DNA of 6,449 nucleotides from Candidatus Sulfopaludibacter sp. SbA3 (GTDB lineage Bacteria > Acidobacteriota > Terriglobia > Bryobacterales > Bryobacteraceae). A model generated the notes under the pieces. That model saw nothing but the letters and a program-made list of their open reading frames with translations. It made no database searches and was not told the DNA's origin. Positions 1-5,414 of the stretch are shown here, piece by piece. Made by a program: the position numbers and the translations under genes. Location of the stretch: assembly GCA_945900935.1 (NCBI GenBank), contig CAMDKT010000354.1, positions 1 to 6,449 of the forward strand. Reading direction: 5' to 3'. The stretch's first letter is position 1, and each line of letters starts with the position of its first letter.

Positions 1-1424
1 GCAAGGATAAAAAATGCGTAATCATCCAGAAATCCGGCCCCCCAGCTTCGCCGCAGAATTCCGCTTTCCGGGTTCCATCTGGACTTCACGATATAGTCCG
101 CCCCGCGTCGTGCCGCCGCCAGATAACGCGGATCGCCAAGCACCTGCGCCCCTTTGGCGAACGCGGAAATCATCAATCCATTCCAACTCGTGAGTATCTT
201 ATCGTCCAGATGCGGACGCGCCCGCAGATTGCGATATTGCAGCAGTTTTTCGCGTGTCTCAACGAACGCCGGCGCCGGTTCCACCGCCCGGTACAAAATA
301 TTCTTCCGCGTGAATTCTTCGTGTGGATCCTCGTGCGGCTCCACGTTGCCTTCCGGGCGGCAGCCAAAATGCCTGGCAAATTCGGCGTCTTCGATTTCCC
401 GGCTATCCCAAATATAGAAGGCCCCTTCGGCCTTATGCGCCGGATTCGCCGCGTCAACCACCGAGTCGGCGTCCTCGGCGCTAAAGAACCCTCCATCGCC
501 GTGCGTCATGTCACGAATCACATAATCCAGAATCCGCCGCGCCTCCTCGGCCAGGTCCGCGTACCCCGTGATTTGATAGGCCTCCAAAAAGCTCACCGCC
601 AGTTGGGCCTGATCGTACAGCATCTTTTCAAAGTGCGGGACAAACCACCGGGCGTCGACCGAATAGCGATGAAAGCCGCCGCCCAGTTGATCGTTCATCC
701 CGCCCCGCGCCATCGCGCGTAGCGTGGCGACGGTCATGTCGAGCGCTTCCTCCTCGCCCGTCGCCTTCCAGTAACGGAGGAGGAAATTGAGCTGCACCGG
801 GCGTGGAAATTTAGGGGCCGTGCCGAAGCCGCCAAGCTTGCGGTCGAACATCCGCCGGGCATGGTTGTAACCCGCGTCGAGTACGCTGCCATCCACCGCG
901 CCGGAACCCTTGCCAAGCGCGGCGTGGCCTTGCAATTGGGTCATAATCTCGGCCACCGAATCATCGATCTTTTCGCGGTCATCGCGCCACGCCTGCGCAA
1001 GATGATTGAGCACCGTCCGGAAGCCGGGACGGCCATAGCGGTTATCGGGCGGGAAGTAAGTGCCGCCATAAAAAGGTTTCAGTTCGGGCGTGAGCCAGAC
1101 GCTCATCGGCCAACCGCCGCCGCCGGTCGTAGCCTGGACGAACAGCATGTAAATGCGATCAACGTCGGGGCGCTCCTCGCGATCGACTTTGATGGAGACA
1201 AAATCGCGATTAAGAATTTCGGCGACGGGATCGGTTTCAAACGATTCGCGCTCCATCACGTGGCACCAATGGCAAGTGGAGTAGCCGATGCTGAGGAAGA
1301 TGGGCTTGTTCTCGGCACGGGCTTTGTCGAAGGCTTCGTCGCCCCACGGGTACCAGTCCACCGGGTTGTGCGCGTGCTGGAGGAGATAGGGGCTCTGTTC
1401 TTTGGCGAGGCGATTGGTATGCAT
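1..1424 (-). CDS. DUF255 / YyaL-type thioredoxin-domain protein, C-terminus cut by window edge
   Basis: I translated the minus strand by hand from the ATG at 1424 and found an open frame of 474 codons to the left edge, with no stop or frameshift. The N-terminus (NRLAKEQSPYLLQHAHNPVDW, residues 4-24 region) is the hallmark of the DUF255 family (bacterial YyaL, animal SPATA20/SSP411) and fixes the start. A thioredoxin-like domain covers about residues 1-165, with the CxxC-type motif CHWC at residues 51-54 (bases 1263-1274) followed by VDREERPD and GGGGWPM. An alpha-helical-barrel region follows, with family blocks GGFGTAPKFPRP (about 198-209), QLGGGFHRY (246-254), PHFEKMLYD (263-271), AEDADS, DDKILTSWNG and, at the edge, DDYAF. 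Family members usually run to roughly 600-700 residues, so about a quarter to a third is missing to the left. The cellular function is not established; a redox role is inferred only from CHWC. It is divergent from the M20 gene, with 13 bp between starts and no clear ribosome binding site. Confidence 0.93.
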   Translation of the reverse strand, partial: MHTNRLAKEQSPYLLQHAHNPVDWYPWGDEAFDKARAENKPIFLSIGYSTCHWCHVMERESFETDPVAEILNRDFVSIKVDREERPDVDRIYMLFVQATTGGGGWPMSVWLTPELKPFYGGTYFPPDNRYGRPGFRTVLNHLAQAWRDDREKIDDSVAEIMTQLQGHAALGKGSGAVDGSVLDAGYNHARRMFDRKLGGFGTAPKFPRPVQLNFLLRYWKATGEEEALDMTVATLRAMARGGMNDQLGGGFHRYSVDARWFVPHFEKMLYDQAQLAVSFLEAYQITGYADLAEEARRILDYVIRDMTHGDGGFFSAEDADSVVDAANPAHKAEGAFYIWDSREIEDAEFARHFGCRPEGNVEPHEDPHEEFTRKNILYRAVEPAPAFVETREKLLQYRNLRARPHLDDKILTSWNGLMISAFAKGAQVLGDPRYLAAARRGADYIVKSRWNPESGILRRSWGAGFLDDYAFFIL

Positions 1425-1437
1425 GTAGAGTGAGGAA
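1425..1437. other. 13-bp gap between divergent start codons
   Basis: These 13 bases separate the ATG of the minus-strand DUF255 gene (1422-1424) from the ATG of the plus-strand M20 gene (1438-1440). They are too few for two promoters, so each gene's promoter must lie inside the other's 5' coding region, or the transcripts are nearly leaderless. On the plus strand the only purine-rich match is GAGG at 1432-1435, just 2 bases before the M20 ATG, closer than a normal Shine-Dalgarno spacing. On the minus strand the 13 bases are pyrimidine-rich and offer no ribosome binding site. Confidence 0.7.
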
Positions 1438-2772
1438 ATGACGGTTCTCGAAAACTTGAAGGAATTTCTGCGAATTCCAAGTATTAGCACGTCGCCGGCC
1501 CATGCCGCCGATTGTCGGCGCGCCGCGGAGTGGGTTTGCCGGTATCTGCCGGGGTCGCGCTTGATTGAAAAAGACGGGCATCATCCATTGGTGTACGCCG
1601 AGTATCTGGGTGCCCCCGGGATGCCGACACTACTGCTGTACGGTCACTACGATGTGCAGCCGCCGGAGCCTTTGGAGTTGTGGACTTCCCCGCCCTTTGA
1701 GCCAACGATTCGCGGCGAGGATATTTTTGCGCGCGGCGCCTGTGACGACAAGGGGCAGACGCTGATTTTGCTCGAGGCGTTGCGGCGATGCAACGGGCGG
1801 CCTCCGGTGAACATCAAAGTGCTGATTGAAGGCGAAGAAGAGGCCAATGGCGAGCATTTGGAGGCTTATGTTTGCTCGCATGCCGAGGAGCTAAAGGCCG
1901 ATGCCGCCTTGATCTGCGATACCGAAATGTTCGCGAAAGGATTGCCGACGCTGTGTACCGGATTGCGCGGAGGCGTGTTCGGAGAATTGCACGTCGAGGG
2001 CGCGGCGCAGGATTTGCACTCGGGCGTTTATGGGGGCGCGGCCCCGAACGCCGTGGAGGCGGTGGCGCAGATTATCGCGGCGTTGAAGGGCGTCGATGGC
2101 GTGGTTCGCGTGCCCGGTTTTTATGATGCGGTGTCGGCGCCTTCATCGGAGGAACTGGCGGCTTGGAAAACACTGCCCTTCGATGAGGCCGAGTATTTGC
2201 GGACAGAGGTTGGGGCTACTTCGTTGACGGGCGAAGCCGGTTTCAGCGTGTTGGAGCGCACATGGGCGCGGCCAACGCTTGAAGTGCATGGAATCGTTGG
2301 CGGCTTCGTAGCGCAGGGTTTTAAGACCGTGATTCCGGCGCGGGCGCATGCCAAAATCAGTTGCCGGTTGGTGCCGGATCAGGATCCTCTAAAAATCATC
2401 GAGCTGTTGCGAGCGGCCATCGCGGCGGCCACCCCGCGCGGCATTGTCAGCCGTTTCGACGTGTTCGGCAGCAGTCCGGCGTCCGTGGTGAATCCAGGGC
2501 ATCCGATACTGCGCGCGGCGGCTTCGGCGTTGGAAGAGACATTCGGAAAACCAACGGTATACATGCGCAGCGGCGGTTCCATTCCGGTGGTCGGCCTATT
2601 TCAGCGCGAGCTGGGGATACCAAGCGTGCTGATGGGATTCGGGCTGCCGGATGATAATCTGCACGCGCCGAATGAAAAATTTCATTTGCCGAATTTGTAT
2701 TCGGGGATTGAAGCGGTGACGCGGTTTTTGGCCGGGGTTACCAGAGTACCCGGACGCCGTAGCGGGCGATAG
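1438..2772 (+). CDS. M20 family metallo-dipeptidase
   Basis: This 444-residue protein is a complete M20 (CNDP/DapE-like) zinc peptidase, probably a cytoplasmic dipeptidase; no signal peptide is visible. The di-metal site is intact by motif: H70 in LLLYGHYDVQ, bridging D103 in ARGACDDKG, catalytic-base E134 and metal ligand E135 in IEGEEEANG, D161 in ICDTEM, and H409 in NLHAPNE. H194 in DLHSGVYGG matches the histidine that the dimerisation domain (about residues 186-345) lends to the partner active site in carnosinase-type enzymes. RSGGSIP (377-383) is the usual substrate-side loop. The start is the first in-frame ATG after an upstream TAG at 1426-1428. Many relatives carry some 10-20 more residues before the KEFLRIPSIST block, so the N-terminus is short. 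The last 11 residues or so (VTRVPGRRSGR) lie in the 35-bp overlap with the convergent toxin gene and look non-conserved. The substrate cannot be read from the sequence; a dipeptide or related N-acyl amino acid is likely. Confidence 0.94.
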   Translation: MTVLENLKEFLRIPSISTSPAHAADCRRAAEWVCRYLPGSRLIEKDGHHPLVYAEYLGAPGMPTLLLYGHYDVQPPEPLELWTSPPFEPTIRGEDIFARGACDDKGQTLILLEALRRCNGRPPVNIKVLIEGEEEANGEHLEAYVCSHAEELKADAALICDTEMFAKGLPTLCTGLRGGVFGELHVEGAAQDLHSGVYGGAAPNAVEAVAQIIAALKGVDGVVRVPGFYDAVSAPSSEELAAWKTLPFDEAEYLRTEVGATSLTGEAGFSVLERTWARPTLEVHGIVGGFVAQGFKTVIPARAHAKISCRLVPDQDPLKIIELLRAAIAAATPRGIVSRFDVFGSSPASVVNPGHPILRAAASALEETFGKPTVYMRSGGSIPVVGLFQRELGIPSVLMGFGLPDDNLHAPNEKFHLPNLYSGIEAVTRFLAGVTRVPGRRSGR

Positions 2773-3124
2773 CTTCATCAGAAGTCACGATGATCATGCC
2801 GTGGATCATGGCCTGCGCGACCAGCATGCGGTCGAAGGGATCGTTGTGAAGGCGGGGGAGGCGGGTGGTTTGCAGCGCACACTCTTCATCGACAATCAAT
2901 GTCGCGATGCCACTCTTTTCGCGGGCCTCCGAGATGAAATGCTCAGGACTCCCCGGCAAAGACAATCGGCCCGCCGTGTGCTTAATGGCGATCTCCCAAG
3001 ATGACGCGGCGCTTAGGAAGTTTTCGTTTGCAGGATCCAAAAACGCCGCGGCGGCCTTTCTGCTTAGTCTATCGGAATCGAGGCCTAGCCAAAGAAAGGT
3101 GCATGTATCGAGAAGTAATTTCAT
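2738..3124 (-). CDS. vapC: PIN-domain (VapC-type) toxin, putative ribonuclease
   Basis: This 128-residue protein is a full-length single PIN domain of the small VapC-like type that is usually paired with a Phd/YefM antitoxin. Four conserved acidic positions that would bind Mg2+ or Mn2+ are present: D6 (LLLDT), E44 (SSWEIAIK), D98 (HNDPFDRML) and D116 (TSDEAIARYG). The family's LP.LH.DPFDR block (89-99) and the YGVRVLW end are also present. Known VapC toxins cut tRNA or rRNA and are silenced by the antitoxin; activity here is inferred. The first motif reads DTCTFLW, with Cys where close relatives usually have His (DTHxFLW). The ATG overlaps the antitoxin stop as ATGA (3121-3124), which suggests translational coupling, and no strong ribosome binding site precedes it. 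The 3' end overlaps the M20 gene tail by 35 bp. With all acidic residues intact there is no sign of decay. Confidence 0.92.
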   Translation of the reverse strand: MKLLLDTCTFLWLGLDSDRLSRKAAAAFLDPANENFLSAASSWEIAIKHTAGRLSLPGSPEHFISEAREKSGIATLIVDEECALQTTRLPRLHNDPFDRMLVAQAMIHGMIIVTSDEAIARYGVRVLW

Positions 3125-3360
3125 TCGCCGTTGAAGGCCCTTAGGATGTCGTCCGGAAGCGGATCAAAAAAAGAGTCCGGGATCGTAAACTGCCCTTTGA
3201 ACACGCCTATGCGCGCCTTCCGCTTCGGCTCTGTCGACAGGGATCGGAGCTCAGCAACCGGTTGATTACGGTTGCAGAGGACGAGGGTCTCACCCGGCTT
3301 CAGTTCCGCCACGTAGCGAGACAGGTTCGTCTTCGCGTCGTGCATGTTCACTCGCTTCAT
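3121..3360 (-). CDS. Phd/YefM-family antitoxin
   Basis: This 79-residue protein is the first gene of the toxin-antitoxin operon. Residues 1-40 (MKRVNMHDAKTNLSRYVAEL, then GETLVLCNRNQPVAEL) match the Phd/YefM DNA-binding fold, in which a dimer binds a short palindrome in its own promoter. The tail (about 51-79: IGVFKGQFTIPDSFF, DPLPDDILRAFNGE) matches the toxin-wrapping end seen in antitoxins paired with PIN toxins (consensus-like G..KG...IPDDF..PLP.....F). ATG 3358-3360 is chosen because MKxVNxHxAK is the normal family beginning; an internal ATG at residue 6 would remove the first strand. The gene overlaps the toxin by 4 bp. Autoregulation through the inverted repeat at 3360-3377 is inferred from position and from the family. 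The protein could be called VapB-like by its partner, but by fold it is Phd/YefM rather than AbrB or RHH type. Confidence 0.9.
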   Translation of the reverse strand: MKRVNMHDAKTNLSRYVAELKPGETLVLCNRNQPVAELRSLSTEPKRKARIGVFKGQFTIPDSFFDPLPDDILRAFNGE

Positions 3361-3377
3361 AGTTTTATTGTAAACTA
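3360..3377. promoter_or_regulatory. Inverted repeat, candidate toxin-antitoxin operator
   Basis: A perfect inverted repeat with 6-bp arms, TAGTTT-TATTGT-AAACTA, begins at the first base of the antitoxin start codon (on its strand) and fills most of the 26-bp gap to the S9 gene. The stretch is strikingly AT-rich within GC-rich surroundings. Phd/YefM antitoxins repress their own operons by binding short palindromes overlapping the promoter and start, so this is the natural operator candidate. It could also affect the divergent S9 gene. The role is inferred from position only; part of the symmetry could come from AT-rich promoter composition. Confidence 0.5.
3367..3372 (-). promoter_or_regulatory. 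Candidate -10 element (TACAAT) for the toxin-antitoxin operon
   Basis: Read on the minus strand, TACAAT differs from the TATAAT consensus at one base and lies 6 bases before the antitoxin ATG. Transcription would begin at or next to the start codon, giving a leaderless or nearly leaderless message. No good -35 hexamer is found 16-18 bp upstream; the bases there, inside the S9 coding start, read roughly TAGTCG. The element sits inside the inverted repeat, so antitoxin binding there would block it. Confidence 0.35.
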
Positions 3378-3386
3378 AGTTGGCAT

Positions 3387-5414
3387 ATGCGACTAGCGTT
3401 CATTCTCCTCCTAGCCATCGCCATCCTCCACGCGCAAAAACGTCCCGTCACCCACGAAGACATTTTCCAGCTGAAACGCACCGGCGAAGCCGCGCCGAGC
3501 CCCGACGGGAAGTGGATTGTCTTCTCCGTCACAGAGCCGGATTACGACGCGGCGAAAACCGGGAACGACCTATGGATTGTGCCCGTCGACGGCGGCGCGC
3601 CGGCTCGCCGGTTGACCGCCAGCAAAGGTGCCGAGAGCGGCGTCGCATGGTCGCCCGATTCCACGCGAATCGCGTTCACCGCGAAACGCGAAGGTGATGA
3701 CGCGGCGCAGATTTATGTACTGCCTGTTCAGGGCGGCGAGGCGCAGCGGGTCCTAACGCTGGCCACCGCGGCGGCGAATCCGAAATGGCGGCCCGACGGC
3801 CTGGGCCTGCTCTTTGAATCCACTGTGAAGGGACCGGGAAAGAACCCGGGGAAATCGACAGCCCGGCTTTACGACAACATGCCGGTGCGGCATTGGAATG
3901 CGTGGCTCGACGATAGCCGGCCGCATTTGTACGTTTGGGAGTTTGGCTGGACGAGCGCGATTGATCTCCTCGCCGGCGGAAAACTCGTCGATTCGCCAGG
4001 GTTTTCCGGCATTCGCGGCGGCCTCAGTTCGGACACAAGTTTGCAGGCGGCCTGGTCGCCGGACGGGCGGGAGATCGTGTTCGCTGCGACGGTAAACAAG
4101 AACGAGATGATGAAGGCGGAGACGGAGACGCATCTCTTTCGCGTGGGGCGGCAGGGCGGTGAACCGGCGCAGTTGACCCAGCCCGGCCACAGCTACACGC
4201 GGCCGCGGTTTGCGCCGGATGGGAAGGCGATGTATGCGTTAGAAGACCGAACGGCATCGGCGCGGCATCCGTATTCGCTGACGCGGCTGGCGCGGATTCC
4301 CTGGCCGGCGGCCGGAACGCCCCGGGTGGTGACCGCTGCCTTTGACCGGAGCGTTTCGAGCTTCACAATTTCCGCGGACAGCGCGACAATCGTAGCCGAC
4401 GCTGAGGACGAAGGCTTCAGTAAGTTATTTCAACTGCCCGCCAACGGCGGCCCGCCAGTGAAGTTATTCGAAGTCACGGAGGGCGGATACAGTTCGCCGC
4501 AGTACGCCGGAGGAAAACTCATCGCCTCCTATTCCTCCAGCACGCAGCCCGCGGAGATCGCGCGGATGGAATCCAATGGTCATACGCTACTTACTAACTT
4601 CAATGCGGCTAAGTTATCCGCGCTGGATATGCCGAAACCGGAGCATTTCTGGTTCACCGCGAAGAATGGGAAGAAGATACATAGCGTGCTCGTGCCGCCG
4701 CCGGGACTCGATAAGTCGAAGAAGTACCCACTCCTGGTGTTTCCGCACGGCGGGCCGAACGCCATGTCGGCCGACGCGTTCTCGACCCGCTGGAATTACC
4801 ACTTACTGACCAGCCCCGGCTATGCGCTGCTGATGACGAATTACACCGGCTCCACCGGTTTCGGCGAGAAGTTCGCCGATGATATTGAACGCGATGTGCT
4901 GCGCGGACCGGCGCGGGAAATACTCGAGGCGGTGGACGCCGCGGCGGCGAAGTATCCCTATATCAATACGGAAAAGCAATGCGCGATCGGCGCGAGCTAC
5001 GGCGGGTATTTGATGAACTGGTTCAACGGTCATACGCGCCAATTCAAATGCATGGTGAATCACGCCGGGGCTGTGAATAATGAGTCCCAATACGGCGCAA
5101 ACGACGGCGGCTTGTCGCGCGAGTTGCGGATGGGTGCGAAGGTATGGGAATCGGGCAAAGGACAGTGGATGGACCAAAGCCCATTCCGCTACGCCGCGGA
5201 GTGGAAAACGCCAACGTTGATTACTCAGGGCGAACTGGATTATCGCGTCCCGGCGGGCGAAAGTTTAATGACATTCAAGTTACTCCAGCGCCAAGGCATT
5301 CCGGCGCGGTTGATGGTATTTCCCGATGAGGGACATTGGATATTGAAAGGCGAGAATAATCGCCATCACATGACGGAAGTGCTGGGGTGGCTGCGGCAGT
5401 TTATTGGGAACTAA
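3387..5414 (+). CDS. Exported S9 family (prolyl oligopeptidase-like, DPP5/acylaminoacyl type) serine peptidase
   Basis: This 675-residue protein combines a TolB/WD40-like propeller with an alpha/beta-hydrolase peptidase domain. Residues 1-16 form a signal peptide (R2, hydrophobic 3-14, likely cut after A16 before QKRP), so it probably acts in the periplasm or outside the cell on peptides. Propeller blades show repeated SPDG-type turns: SPDGKWIVFS (38-47), WSPDSTRIAF (88-97), WRPDG (134-138), WSPDGREIVF (223-232), FAPDGK (275-280) and ISADSATIV (328-336). The catalytic domain runs from about 415 to 675, with HGGP oxyanion region (454-457), nucleophile S537 in GASYGGY, D618 in GELDYRVP and H650 in FPDEGHW, so the triad is complete. 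Length and motif order fit full-length DPP5 or acylaminoacyl-peptidase-like enzymes; the exact specificity cannot be told. The start is supported by the signal peptide, though the ribosome binding site is weak. It is divergent from the toxin-antitoxin operon, and its end overlaps the convergent sigma-54 activator gene by 14 bp. Confidence 0.94.
   Translation: MRLAFILLLAIAILHAQKRPVTHEDIFQLKRTGEAAPSPDGKWIVFSVTEPDYDAAKTGNDLWIVPVDGGAPARRLTASKGAESGVAWSPDSTRIAFTAKREGDDAAQIYVLPVQGGEAQRVLTLATAAANPKWRPDGLGLLFESTVKGPGKNPGKSTARLYDNMPVRHWNAWLDDSRPHLYVWEFGWTSAIDLLAGGKLVDSPGFSGIRGGLSSDTSLQAAWSPDGREIVFAATVNKNEMMKAETETHLFRVGRQGGEPAQLTQPGHSYTRPRFAPDGKAMYALEDRTASARHPYSLTRLARIPWPAAGTPRVVTAAFDRSVSSFTISADSATIVADAEDEGFSKLFQLPANGGPPVKLFEVTEGGYSSPQYAGGKLIASYSSSTQPAEIARMESNGHTLLTNFNAAKLSALDMPKPEHFWFTAKNGKKIHSVLVPPPGLDKSKKYPLLVFPHGGPNAMSADAFSTRWNYHLLTSPGYALLMTNYTGSTGFGEKFADDIERDVLRGPAREILEAVDAAAAKYPYINTEKQCAIGASYGGYLMNWFNGHTRQFKCMVNHAGAVNNESQYGANDGGLSRELRMGAKVWESGKGQWMDQSPFRYAAEWKTPTLITQGELDYRVPAGESLMTFKLLQRQGIPARLMVFPDEGHWILKGENNRHHMTEVLGWLRQFIGN

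Noticed and set aside
1261..1277. TGGCAC-like stretch resembling a sigma-54 -24 box
   Set aside because: The GC doublet needed ten bases after GG is absent (AA is found), and the bases encode the conserved CHWC motif.
210..1433. Long plus-strand open frames (about 210-722 and 861-1433) opposite the DUF255 gene
   Set aside because: They are antisense to a continuous, strongly conserved DUF255 coding frame, show no recognisable motifs, and are expected in GC-rich DNA where stops are rare.
2792..2813. Direct repeat GATCATG in two close copies
   Set aside because: It encodes the adjacent Met-Ile/Met-His residues in the toxin (MIHGMI) and is too short to suggest a mobile-element or integration scar.
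2738..3360. Possibility that the toxin-antitoxin pair is part of a larger mobile element
   Set aside because: No transposase, integrase, flanking repeats or target duplication is visible at either side; the pair alone fills the gap between two chromosomal genes.
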